Shown here: one piece after another, positions 17,425 to 26,445 of the stretch
Layout: each line of letters opens with the position of its first letter
How positions within the stretch are numbered: the stretch's first letter is position 1
From: Kitasatospora sp. NBC_00374
Lineage (GTDB): Bacteria > Actinomycetota > Actinomycetes > Streptomycetales > Streptomycetaceae
Direction of reading: 5' to 3'
DNA: 64,000 nucleotides
Assembly (NCBI RefSeq): GCF_041434935.1
Contig: NZ_CP107964.1
Coordinates: 682,001-746,000 of the forward strand
Made by a program: the position numbers and the translations under genes
Notes under the pieces: model-generated
Databases searched by the model: none
The model's input: only the letters and a program-made list of their open reading frames with translations
What the model was told of the DNA's origin: nothing

Positions 17425-18576
17425 TCAGTGCGGCCGGTGGGGCGCCGCGGGAAGTGCGAGGGCGAGCAGCGCCCGATCGTCCCCGTCCGCGCCGACCGAC
17501 CAGCGGTCGGCGTCGGCCCGGACGAAGGAGGCCACCGCCTCCGGCTGCGGCGCGTGCCGCCCGCCGAAGCGGCCGGCCAGGCGCTCCAGAAGCGGGTAGA
17601 AGACCCCTCCCCCGTCACGCGCCTCGCTGACCCCGTCGGTGTACACCACCACGACCTCCTCCGGGCCGACCGGGTGGACCGTGACCTCGCTGCCGGCCCC
17701 CGGGCAGAGCTCGCCCAGCCCGAGCGGCAGCGCCGGGGAGGTGCGGAGCCACTCGGCGCCGCCCGGCCCGACCAGCACCGGGGCGGGGTGCCCGCGGTCG
17801 ACGATCCGTACTTCGCGGCGCCCGGTGGGGAACTCGAGGAGCAGCGCGGTGACGAACAGCTCCGCGTCCCCGGCCGCCCGGCCGGAGTTGCGGGCGATGC
17901 TGAGTTCGAGCCGTTCCGCCAGCCGTCCCAGGTCCTCCCACTCGTGCGCCGACACCCGGAAGCTGCCGAGGACGGCGGAGACCGTCTGCACGGCGTCCAG
18001 GCCCTTCCCCCGGACGTCGCCGACGATCACCCGCACCCCGAACGGGGTCTCCGCCAGGTCGTACAGGTCGCCGCCGACCAGCGCACCGCCCTCGCCCGCC
18101 TCGTAGAAACCGGCCGCCCGCACCGGCCCAATCCGCTCCGGAACCGGGCGCAGCAGGGTGAGTTGGACCGCCTCGGCCACCGAGCGCGCCTGTACCAGGT
18201 GCTCCTGTGCGCGGGTCCGTTGCCGGGCGAGGGAGACGCTGGCGACGCCGATGAGCACGGTGGCGAGGTAGAGCGCGACGTGGTGCTGCTCGCCGAAGTG
18301 GCCGGGCCGCCGGGAGGCCATCCACATCTGCAGCAGGACGCAGCCGACGGTGATCACGGCGGTGCGGCGCGGGGTCCGGGTGGCCGCGGCCAGCGGGGGC
18401 ACTCCGACGAGCAGGAAGCTGACGGGTTCGCGGCTGTCGAGGGCCAGTTCCACGGCGATGTCCAGGAGCACCAGCAGCGGGGGAAGCCACCAGACCCAGG
18501 TGTGGCCGCTCAGGCCGGGACGCCACCGCAGAAGCCCTCGGATCCGCCCGGATCCCTGGTCCCGGAATTGCGACAT
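17425..18576 (-). CDS. Membrane-anchored PP2C/SpoIIE-type serine phosphatase
   Basis: A 383-residue protein. Residues 28-120 hold about four hydrophobic segments. The C-terminal 240 residues are a PP2C (SpoIIE-like) phosphatase: EGGALVGGDLYDL with the metal-binding D, VIVGDVRGKGLDAV, VDRGHPAPVLV and VVVYTDGVSEARD are the classical boxes. By family it would dephosphorylate a STAS-type anti-sigma factor antagonist. A plausible client is the RsbV-like protein at 56188, but that link is inference only. No sensory PAS or GAF domain is present; the membrane part may sense the signal. Confidence 0.92.
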   Translation of the reverse strand: MSQFRDQGSGRIRGLLRWRPGLSGHTWVWWLPPLLVLLDIAVELALDSREPVSFLLVGVPPLAAATRTPRRTAVITVGCVLLQMWMASRRPGHFGEQHHVALYLATVLIGVASVSLARQRTRAQEHLVQARSVAEAVQLTLLRPVPERIGPVRAAGFYEAGEGGALVGGDLYDLAETPFGVRVIVGDVRGKGLDAVQTVSAVLGSFRVSAHEWEDLGRLAERLELSIARNSGRAAGDAELFVTALLLEFPTGRREVRIVDRGHPAPVLVGPGGAEWLRTSPALPLGLGELCPGAGSEVTVHPVGPEEVVVVYTDGVSEARDGGGVFYPLLERLAGRFGGRHAPQPEAVASFVRADADRWSVGADGDDRALLALALPAAPHRPH

Positions 18577-18821
18577 GCGGTCACTCTAGGTGCACGGTGC
18601 CCGGTATCGCCGGACGGTGCCGCCACCTCCGCCGGTGGTGTTGGGGACGGCGGCGGGGCGGCCGGCCTCCGGTGCTCGTGCCCGGCCCCGGACCGACGGT
18701 CAGTTCACCGCGGCCGCAGCGGAGTTCACCGCCGGGGCCGGTTCCCGTCGGTAGGATCGCGGCACCGTCCGCCGCGGTCGCGCGCAGCCGCGCAGCCGGG
18801 GCCGAGCCTGGGGAGAACAGC

Positions 18822-19514
18822 ATGCTGAAGGCGTTCGCCGACCTGTCCACGCCGCTGGTGGCCGACGCCTGCCTGCGGACGGGGGTGCCGCTGCGGGTCG
18901 CGCCGCCCGGGATCCGCCCGGTGGTGCCGGGGCACCGGGTGGCGGGACGGGCGCTGCCGGTACGGCACTACGGGAGCGTGGACGTGTTCCTGGAGGTGTT
19001 CGGCCGGGCCGAACCGGGTGACGTGCTGGTCGTCGACAACGGTGGCCGGACGGACGAGGCCTGCGTCGGCGATCTGGCGGTCCTGGAGGCGGCGGCGGCC
19101 GGGCTGACCGGCCTGGTGATCTGGGGACTGCACCGCGACACTCCGGAGCTGGTCGAGATCGGCGTTCCGGTGTTCAGCTACGGCGGCTGTCCGCCCGGTC
19201 CGGTGCGGCTGGACGAACGGGAGCCGCAGGCGCTGGTCAGCGCGCGGTTCGGACCGCACCTGGTGGGCGGCGGCGACCTCGTGCTCGGTGACGAGGACGG
19301 CGTGCTGTTCGTCGCCGCCGAGCGGGCCGAGGAGGTCCTGACGGCGGCCCGCGGGATCCGGGCGACCGAACGCGAGCAGGCCCGCAGGATCCGCTCGGGT
19401 GACACGCTGCGACGGCAGACCGCCTTCGAGGACTATCTCGCGCGGCGCGGCGCCGACCCCTCGTACACCTTCCGGCAGCACCTGCGGCGGGTCGGCGGGG
19501 CCATCGAGGAGTGA
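18822..19514 (+). CDS. RraA-like family protein
   Basis: A 230-residue protein of the RraA / 4-hydroxy-4-methyl-2-oxoglutarate aldolase fold. Hallmarks: DVLVVDNGGRTDEACVGDLA (the G-x-x-x-x-A-x-x-G-D segment) and VIWGLHRDTPEL, carrying the G-x20-R-D substrate and metal site. It is longer than RraA itself (about 160 residues) and matches the aldolase-like branch, which splits HMG or oxaloacetate-type acids with a divalent metal. The ATG at 18822 follows GGGGAGAACAGC. Adjacent genes do not name a pathway. Stop codon only 3 bp from the convergent DinB-like gene. Confidence 0.88.
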   Translation: MLKAFADLSTPLVADACLRTGVPLRVAPPGIRPVVPGHRVAGRALPVRHYGSVDVFLEVFGRAEPGDVLVVDNGGRTDEACVGDLAVLEAAAAGLTGLVIWGLHRDTPELVEIGVPVFSYGGCPPGPVRLDEREPQALVSARFGPHLVGGGDLVLGDEDGVLFVAAERAEEVLTAARGIRATEREQARRIRSGDTLRRQTAFEDYLARRGADPSYTFRQHLRRVGGAIEE

Positions 19515-19517
19515 CGG

Positions 19518-20060
19518 TCAGTAGTAGCCGCGCTCGCCGTCGAGGAGTTCGCGGATGGCGTCCGCGTGGCCGGCGTGCCGGGCGGTCTCCTCGATCATGT
19601 GGAACAGGATCCACCGCAGGGACGCGGCGGAGGCCCCGTGGTCCGGGTGCCGCCCGACCTCGTCCAGGTCGGCCGCCGCGATGAGCTCGTCCGAGATCCC
19701 GCACTGCCGTTCGTACTCGGCGAGCAGCTGAGGGAGCGGGATGCCCTCGACCATCATGTCGGCGCCCTCGGGGCCGTCCTCGAACCGCGGGCCCACGGCG
19801 GGGCGGCCGAGCAGGATGACCTCGAACCAGAAGTGCTCGACCCAGCGCAGGTGGGAGACCAGGCCGGCCATGGTCATGTGCGGTGAGGACGGCAGGACGG
19901 CCCGGTGGGCGTCCGGCTCGGAGAGCCCCTCGCACTTCCAGTGGATGACCGCACGCTGCAGGTCGAGCCAGCCGAGCAGCTGGGTCCGCTCGTCGGCGTC
20001 GTACGCGGGGCGATCGCGGGGAGGCAACATGGTCGCCGACGGTACCCCGACGGAGGTCAT
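19518..20060 (-). CDS. DinB-family (DUF664-type) protein
   Basis: A 180-residue four-helix protein of the DinB/mycothiol S-transferase-like superfamily. The metal-binding histidines are seen in VSHLRWVEHFWF (two His) and in ETARHAGHADAIREL, the family signature. Related actinobacterial proteins use mycothiol as thiol cofactor, but the substrate here is unknown. The start could also be an internal ATG 10 codons on. It converges with the RraA-like gene and follows the tetR gene on the same strand. Confidence 0.9.
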   Translation of the reverse strand: MTSVGVPSATMLPPRDRPAYDADERTQLLGWLDLQRAVIHWKCEGLSEPDAHRAVLPSSPHMTMAGLVSHLRWVEHFWFEVILLGRPAVGPRFEDGPEGADMMVEGIPLPQLLAEYERQCGISDELIAAADLDEVGRHPDHGASAASLRWILFHMIEETARHAGHADAIRELLDGERGYY

Positions 20061-20087
20061 CTCGCATCGGAATTACGGGCGTTGGGG

Positions 20088-20852
20088 TCATCCACGGCGG
20101 GGGTAGGCGGCGATGGCGGCGTCGATGCCGGCCAGTGCCATGTCCAGGCCCTGCTCGAACTGCCGGTCGCGGGCCGCCGCGACGCCGCCCTCGACCTCGC
20201 GGCTCACCAGGTCCGCGTTCTCCAGCAGTCGGGCGTCGGCCTGCTCCACGATGCCGTAGACCACCCGGTGCAGTTCGTCCTCGGTCAGCCCGGCCACCCG
20301 CACCCGCAGCAGCCACTGCGATTCGGCCAGTGCGAAGCCGTACGCGAACTGGAGGACGAGGCCGAGCGCCCCGCCGAGGCGGTCGCCGGCTAGGCCGCTG
20401 CGGGCGACCGCGGCGACGGCGCTGGTGGTGAAGGAGACCGCGTGGGGGCCGAGCGCCAGGAACTGTCCGGCCAGTTGGGCGGCCCACGGGTGCTGCTGGA
20501 TGCAGCGGCGGTACTCGTGGGCGAGGGTGCGCAGGTGGTGCCGCCAGTCCGCGTCGGCGTCGGCGTCGGCGTTCAGGGGCGGGATGCGCATCTCGCCGAG
20601 GACCTCGTCCAGGGCGAGTTCCAGCAGTTCGTCCTTGTTGTCGACGTACCAGTAGACCGACATCGGCGTCACGTCGAGTTCGCCCGCCAGCTTGCGCATG
20701 GAGAACGCCTGGATGCCGTCGGCGTCCAGCAGGGCCACGGCCGCGCGCACGATCGCGTCCCGGCTGAGCCCGGTGGGTGCGCTGCCCCGACGGCGGGCCT
20801 TCGGCGGGGCCACCCAGACGCTGACGCTCGGGTCGCGGGGCCGGTCGACCAT
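20088..20852 (-). CDS. TetR-family repressor (TetR_C-type)
   Basis: A 254-residue regulator. The helix-turn-helix lies at about residues 27-75 (SRDAIVRAAVALLDADGIQAFSMRKLAGELDVTPMSVYWYVDNKDELL), with the strong TetR hallmark SVYWYVDNKDELL shortened here to its key residues. The C-terminal ligand domain is of the tetracycline-repressor C type. An acidic Asp-Ala repeat at about residue 94, from a GCGTCG microsatellite, is unusual. Just downstream of the MFS gene, so it probably controls exporter expression through the palindrome at 22456. Confidence 0.92.
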   Translation of the reverse strand: MVDRPRDPSVSVWVAPPKARRRGSAPTGLSRDAIVRAAVALLDADGIQAFSMRKLAGELDVTPMSVYWYVDNKDELLELALDEVLGEMRIPPLNADADADADWRHHLRTLAHEYRRCIQQHPWAAQLAGQFLALGPHAVSFTTSAVAAVARSGLAGDRLGGALGLVLQFAYGFALAESQWLLRVRVAGLTEDELHRVVYGIVEQADARLLENADLVSREVEGGVAAARDRQFEQGLDMALAGIDAAIAAYPRRG

Positions 20853-20870
20853 GCTCTGCCCTTCTGCTCT

Positions 20871-20904
20871 CGCTGCACGACCGCCGGGGGACGGCCGTGC
20901 AGCG
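20871..20904 (-). promoter_or_regulatory. Hairpin between MFS and tetR genes
   Basis: CGCTGCACG (20871-20879) pairs with CGTGCAGCG (20896-20904) in the 67-bp gap of the MFS-tetR unit. It could be an intercistronic attenuator that lowers tetR relative to the exporter, or part of a tetR promoter. Confidence 0.4.
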
Positions 20905-20919
20905 ATCGTAGAGTGAAGG

Positions 20920-22440
20920 TCAGCCCGGCTGGGTGACCGGCCCGTCCGAGGGCCGCTCCGCCGGGGCCGGCCGCTGCGCCGCCGCGCGGCCGAGCAGCCA
21001 GGCGGCGACCAGCCCGCCGAGCAGGACCGCGACGGCGCCGATCGACTGGCTGGTCGTCAGGCTGTCCGCGAAGGCGGACCGGACGGGCTGCTCGGCGGAC
21101 GGCCCGGCGGCGGCGAGCGCGTCCGGCAGTGAGCGCGCCGAGGAGTCGGGCAGGCCGGCGGGCAGCGAGCTCGCGAAGCCCGCGGTGAGGACGGCGCCGA
21201 GGACGGCGACGCCGAGGGAGTTGCCCAGCTCGCCGAGCGTGCCCATCAGGCCCGAGCCGCTGCCGGCCTTCTCCGGCGGGATCGAGGTCATCACCGCGCC
21301 CGCCATGGCGGGCTGGGCGCAGGCCACCCCGGCGCCCATCAGCACCAGGCCGAGCAGGATGCCCGGGTAGGAGCCGTCCCGGCCCAGCAGGGCGATCGCG
21401 GCGAGGCCGGCGGCGAGCAGGGTGAGGCCCGCCGCGACGGCGCGGGGCGGGGTGAGCCGGCCGGTGAGCCGCATGCCCGCCCCGGTGAGGTTGAGCGCGA
21501 CCACGGTGAGCGCCATCGGGGCGGTGCGCAGACCCGCCGACAGGGGGCCGTAGCCGAGCACGAACTGCAGGTGCTGGGTGAGCAGGAACAGCGAGCCGCC
21601 CATGCCGAAGCTGACCAGCACACCGCCCGAGACGGCTCCCCGGAACCGGGCATTGCGGAAGAAGTCCAGGTCGAGCAGCGGGTGTTCGATCCGGCGCTCC
21701 CACAACGCGAAGGCCAGCAGGAACAGCAGGCCGAGGAGGCCGGCCAGCAGGGTGGGCGGCGCGCCCCAGCCGGCGCCCGGGCCCTGTATGACGGCGTAGA
21801 CCAGCCCGACCAGGCCCGCCGTGGACAGGGCCGCGCCGAGCAGGTCCGGGCGGTCGCCGCGCGGGTCCTTGGACTCGGGTACGAGTTTGGCGACGGCGAT
21901 CAGGCCGAGGGCGGCGACGGGCAGGTTGACCAGGAAGACCGCGCCCCACCAGAAGTGCGCGAGCAGCAGCCCGCCGATCACCGGGCCGAGCGCGACGCCG
22001 AGCGAGGCGACGGCGGTCCAGGCGGCGATGGCCTTGGGCTGCTCGTCCTGCTCGAAGGTGCGGACCACGATGGCGAGGCTGGTGGCGAGCAGCAGGCTGC
22101 CGCCGACGCCCATGCCCGCGCGGGCCGCGATCAGCTGCCCGGGGTCGGCGGACAGCGCGGCCCCGAGTGAGCCCACCCCGAACAGGGCGAGCCCGAGCAG
22201 CTGGACCTTCTTGCGTCCGTACCGGTCGGCGAGCCCGCCGGCGGCGATCAGCAGGCCCGCCTGTGCGAGGGAGTAGGCGCCGATCGCCCACTGGGTCTGC
22301 GAGGTGGTGGCGCCGAGTTCCTCGGTGAGGGACGGGACGGCGACGTTGAGGATGGTGTTGTCGAGCACGACGACGAGTTGCGCGAGACAGATGACGGCGA
22401 GGATCAGCCACCGGTCCGGCCGGCGCTCAGGTTGGGGCAT
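20920..22440 (-). CDS. MFS drug exporter, DHA2 type (14 membrane segments)
   Basis: A 506-residue major facilitator. Motif A is seen as GGLADRYGRKK after the second helix, motif C-like ALGPVIGGLLLAHF in helix 5, and VLDNTILNVAVPSL in helix 1 carries the D-x-T-I-x-N-V-A-x-P signature of DHA2 drug/proton antiporters. Fourteen hydrophobic segments can be counted. It likely exports a toxic amphiphile using the proton gradient. The ATG has GGAGAAACGGGC upstream. Operon with tetR; a near-perfect 35-bp palindrome sits immediately upstream. Confidence 0.93.
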   Translation of the reverse strand: MPQPERRPDRWLILAVICLAQLVVVLDNTILNVAVPSLTEELGATTSQTQWAIGAYSLAQAGLLIAAGGLADRYGRKKVQLLGLALFGVGSLGAALSADPGQLIAARAGMGVGGSLLLATSLAIVVRTFEQDEQPKAIAAWTAVASLGVALGPVIGGLLLAHFWWGAVFLVNLPVAALGLIAVAKLVPESKDPRGDRPDLLGAALSTAGLVGLVYAVIQGPGAGWGAPPTLLAGLLGLLFLLAFALWERRIEHPLLDLDFFRNARFRGAVSGGVLVSFGMGGSLFLLTQHLQFVLGYGPLSAGLRTAPMALTVVALNLTGAGMRLTGRLTPPRAVAAGLTLLAAGLAAIALLGRDGSYPGILLGLVLMGAGVACAQPAMAGAVMTSIPPEKAGSGSGLMGTLGELGNSLGVAVLGAVLTAGFASSLPAGLPDSSARSLPDALAAAGPSAEQPVRSAFADSLTTSQSIGAVAVLLGGLVAAWLLGRAAAQRPAPAERPSDGPVTQPG

Positions 22441-22455
22441 GCCCGTTTCTCCACT

Positions 22456-22490
22456 CTTCTACGGCGTACAATTCCTGTACAGCGTAGAAG
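22456..22490. promoter_or_regulatory. 35-bp near-perfect palindrome, likely TetR operator
   Basis: The arms CTTCTACGGCGTACA (22456-22470) and TGTACAGCGTAGAAG (22476-22490) are complementary except at two positions, around a 5-nt centre. It starts 15 bp upstream of the MFS ATG, where it would cover promoter or leader. The size and symmetry suit two TetR dimers or one extended site. Confidence 0.7.
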
Positions 22491-22530
22491 TGGGCGCGGC
22501 ACGGCGCCAGCGAATTCGGCGGGGAACGGC

Positions 22531-22551
22531 ACGACGCCCCGCACCGGTGTC

Positions 22552-22566
<15 letters not shown>
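22531..22566 (-). terminator. Complete rpf copy 2 terminator
   Basis: A perfect 16-bp stem (22531-22546 with 22551-22566) and GTGT loop, 15 bp after the rpf copy 2 stop. Its right arm is the left end of the 804-bp repeat; the left arm is absent at copy 1. Confidence 0.85.
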
Positions 22567-23442
<876 letters not shown>

Positions 23443-24504
23443 TCAGCCGGTGGCGGCCTTGTTCACGAACTCCGTGGTGTAGGTCCGGGCGAGGTCGATG
23501 GTGCCCTCCTTGCCCTTCACGTCCGGGTGGAAGGCGCCCAGGACGGCCAGCACCGTCTTCGGGCCCTCCGCGGGCATCACGCCGTCCGTGGTGAACATCG
23601 GCAGCGTGGCCTTGATCGCCTCGGCGTACTGCTCGGCGCCGCCCTGCGCGTAGTCGGCCGGCATCTGGGCGGCGATCTCCGCGGGCGAGTGGGTGGACAT
23701 CCACTTGAGGGTCTTCACGAAGGCGTTGGCCAGCTTCTGGGTGGTGTCCTTGTTCTTCTCCACCCACTCGGTGTTCATGTACAGCGAGGAGGACGGGTAG
23801 AGGCCGCCGAGCGCGGCCCGCGAGCCCTCCGGGGTGCGCATGTCGTAGAGCACGGTGCCGATCTGCTTCGAGAGGATGGTCGCCACCGTCGGGTCGGTGG
23901 TCATCCCGGCGTCGATGCTGCCCTGCTGCATGGCGGCGATGAAGGTCTGGCCCGCGCCGACCGCGATCGGGCTGAACTCGCTGACGGGGACGCCGTTCTT
24001 GACGGCCAGGTACTTGGTCAGGAAGTCGGTGGAGGAGCCGATGCTGGTGACGCCCAGCTTCTTGCCCTTGAAGTCGGCCCCGGTCCTGATGGCCGCGGCC
24101 TGCTTGGCGGAGACCACCTCGACCTCGCCGGGGGCCTGCGAGAACTGGACCACGGACTCGACGTTCTTGCCCTTGGCCTGCAGGTCGATGGTGTGGTCGT
24201 AGAAGCCGACCGCCCCCTGGACGTCCCCGGCGAGCAGCGCGGTGGTGGCGTTGACGCCGGCCGGCTCGCTCAACAGCTCCACGTTGACACCGGCCTCGGC
24301 GAAGTAGCCGAGCCGCTGGGTGAGCATCGCGGGCAGGTAGATGACCTTGTCGAGGCCGCCGACCATGATCTTGACGGTGGGCCCGTCGACGGTCTTGCCC
24401 GCCGGGGCGGCGCCGCCGTGCGCGGTGGAGGACGCGTCGTTGGCACAGGCGGCGAGTGGGAGGAGCAGCACGGCGGCGACGGCGGCTGCGAGGGTTCTGC
24501 GCAT
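23443..24504 (-). CDS. ABC transporter substrate-binding lipoprotein (SsuA/NMT1-type)
   Basis: A 353-residue lipoprotein: lipobox LAAC at about residues 17-20, then a periplasmic-binding fold of the SsuA/NMT1 class (VKIMVGGLDKVIYLPAML, GYFAEAGVNVELL, LLAGDVQGAVGFYDHTI, KGKKLGVTSIGSSTDFL). Such proteins bind sulfonates, taurine, nitrate, pyrimidine precursors or aromatic acids; the ligand cannot be read from sequence. It is the last gene of an ATPase-permease-binding protein unit and lies divergent from a CitA/CitB-type two-component system. Confidence 0.92.
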   Translation of the reverse strand: MRRTLAAAVAAVLLLPLAACANDASSTAHGGAAPAGKTVDGPTVKIMVGGLDKVIYLPAMLTQRLGYFAEAGVNVELLSEPAGVNATTALLAGDVQGAVGFYDHTIDLQAKGKNVESVVQFSQAPGEVEVVSAKQAAAIRTGADFKGKKLGVTSIGSSTDFLTKYLAVKNGVPVSEFSPIAVGAGQTFIAAMQQGSIDAGMTTDPTVATILSKQIGTVLYDMRTPEGSRAALGGLYPSSSLYMNTEWVEKNKDTTQKLANAFVKTLKWMSTHSPAEIAAQMPADYAQGGAEQYAEAIKATLPMFTTDGVMPAEGPKTVLAVLGAFHPDVKGKEGTIDLARTYTTEFVNKAATG

Positions 24505-24538
24505 GTGGGGGTGGCCTTTCCGGAGGGTGGGAGGGAAT

Positions 24539-25402
24539 TCAGCGGCCGTCGCCGGCGTCGGCCGGCTTCCAGCGGAAGAGTCGTTTCTCGGCGAGGGTGA
24601 GCAGGCCTTCGGTGAGCAGCGCGACCACGGCGAGGATGGTCATCGCGGCGTAGACGCCGGCGGCGTTGAAGGTGCCCTGGGCGGCGGCGACCAGCAGGCC
24701 CAGGCCCTTGGTGGCACCGATGTACTCGCCGACGATGGCGCCGATCAGGGCGAAGCCGAAGCTGACGTGCAGGCTGGTGAAGATCCAGGTGGTAGCGGCC
24801 GGGATGACCACCTGCAGGGTGACCCTGCGGTTGTCGGCGCCGAGGATCCGGGCGTTGGCGACCAGGTTGCGGTCCACTTCACGGGCGCCCTGGAAGGCGT
24901 TGAAGAAGACCGGGAAGAACACCAGGACGACGGCGGAGGCGACCTTGGAGGCCGGGCCCAGGCCGAACCAGATCAGGAAGATCGGCGCCAGCACGATCCG
25001 CGGGATGGCGTTGAGAACCTTGATGTACGGGCCGAACACCTCGGCCAGGAAGCGGATCCGGCCGAGCGCGATGCCCAACAGGACACCGGCGGTGACACCG
25101 ATCACCCAGCCGGTGAGCGCCTCGTAGAGGGTGTAGCCGACCTGTTCGCCGAGTGAGCCCTGGGCGGTGCCGTGGGTGGTCCACTGCCAGATCTGCGCCC
25201 AGATCCGGGACGGCTGGGAGAAGTTGAACGGGTCGACGACCTCGGTGCGGGCGGCCAGCTCCCACAGGCCGAGGAAGGCGACCAGGACGGCGGCGCGGGC
25301 ACCGTAGATGCCGAACCTCCGTTTGCGGGCGGCTCGTTGGCGGGCCTCGGTCCTGCTGGCGACGGCGGGCGCGACTACGGGTACGGCGGTCTCAAGCGGC
25401 AC
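24539..25402 (-). CDS. ABC transporter permease (SsuC/TauC-type)
   Basis: A 287-residue membrane protein with six hydrophobic segments and the EAA loop seen as GAREVDRNLVANARILGA. The C-terminal half has TWIFTSLHVSFGFALIGAIVGEYIGA, usual for sulfonate/nitrate-type permeases. The GTG at 25402 is preferred because GAGGAG precedes it by 7 bases; another GTG at 25420 would increase the overlap with the ATPase gene. The overlap implies translational coupling. Confidence 0.9.
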   Translation of the reverse strand: MPLETAVPVVAPAVASRTEARQRAARKRRFGIYGARAAVLVAFLGLWELAARTEVVDPFNFSQPSRIWAQIWQWTTHGTAQGSLGEQVGYTLYEALTGWVIGVTAGVLLGIALGRIRFLAEVFGPYIKVLNAIPRIVLAPIFLIWFGLGPASKVASAVVLVFFPVFFNAFQGAREVDRNLVANARILGADNRRVTLQVVIPAATTWIFTSLHVSFGFALIGAIVGEYIGATKGLGLLVAAAQGTFNAAGVYAAMTILAVVALLTEGLLTLAEKRLFRWKPADAGDGR

Positions 25403-26213
25403 GACCCGCTCCTCTCTCACGGGTGATCCGGACCTCTTCGCCGAGCGAGCCCCAGATCTCGCGGTAGAGCTCGACGAAGCGGGGTTCCAGCCGGACGGCC
25501 TCCACGGTGCGCGGACGCGGCAGGTCGACGGTGAAGATCTCCTTGACGCTGGCCGGCCCCGCCGTCATCACCACGACCCGGTCGGCGAGGGCGATGGCCT
25601 CGTCCAGGTCGTGGGTGACGAAGACGACCGAGGAGCCGGTGCCGGCCCACAGCTCCAGCAGCTGGTCCGACATCAGCGCCCGGGTCTGGACGTCGAGCGC
25701 CGAGAAGGGCTCGTCCATCAGCAGGATCCGGGGGTCGTTGACGAAGGTCTGGGCGAGCGCGACGCGCTTGCGCATGCCGCCGGAGAGCTGGTGCGGGTAG
25801 CGGTCCTCGAAGTCCCCCAGGCCGACCCGGGCCAGCCAGTCGCGGGCCCGCTCCCGGGCCTCGGCGGCGGGGACACCGCGGAACCGCGGTCCGGCCATCA
25901 CGTTGGAGAGCACGGTGCGCCACGGGAAGACGGCGTCCTGCTGGAAGACGAAGCCGACATGCCGGTTGATCCCGGTGACCGCCTCACCGTGCACCCTGAC
26001 CTCGCCCTCGGTGGGCTCCTCCAGGCCGCTGACCAGGGTCAGCGTGGTGGACTTGCCGCAGCCGGTCGGCCCGACCACGGCCACGAACTCGCCCGGGGCC
26101 ACGGTCAGGTCGAGATCCCGTACGGCGGTGTGCAGGTCGCCCGAAGGGGTCCTGAACCGCTTGGTCGCACCGGCCAACTCGATCGCCGGGGCTGTCGTTA
26201 CCGGCACGCTCAT
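25392..26213 (-). CDS. ABC transporter ATP-binding protein (SsuB/TauB-type)
   Basis: A 273-residue ATPase with Walker A GPTGCGKST, Q-loop VFQQDAVFPW, signature LSGGMRKR and Walker B ILLMDEPFSALD followed by the H-loop VTHDLDEA. It energises the permease at 24539 at the inner membrane face. The ATG at 26213 is chosen because AGAGGTGG lies 9 bases upstream; a GTG at 26225 is the alternative. Its ATG overlaps the stop of a short Cys-rich upstream frame as ATGA (see findings). Confidence 0.93.
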   Translation of the reverse strand: MSVPVTTAPAIELAGATKRFRTPSGDLHTAVRDLDLTVAPGEFVAVVGPTGCGKSTTLTLVSGLEEPTEGEVRVHGEAVTGINRHVGFVFQQDAVFPWRTVLSNVMAGPRFRGVPAAEARERARDWLARVGLGDFEDRYPHQLSGGMRKRVALAQTFVNDPRILLMDEPFSALDVQTRALMSDQLLELWAGTGSSVVFVTHDLDEAIALADRVVVMTAGPASVKEIFTVDLPRPRTVEAVRLEPRFVELYREIWGSLGEEVRITRERGAGRAA

Positions 26214-26445
26214 GTGCACCACCACCTCTGCCCGCCCGGCGCCGTCGCCGGGGTCTGTGCTGTGCTCCGGAGGTTAGGAGCGGCGGGTGGCGGGGCGGCA
26301 GCCTTGTCTGCGTAGTGCGGCTTGCGCGCGTTGAGGGCTGTTCTGCTCGTTTTGCTTCCGCTACAACAGCGGGGGCGGTGACAGAAACACGGCGGAAACA
26401 TAGGGTGACCGTCCACCCGCCGGGCGAGCAGGAAGGAGTCCCGCG

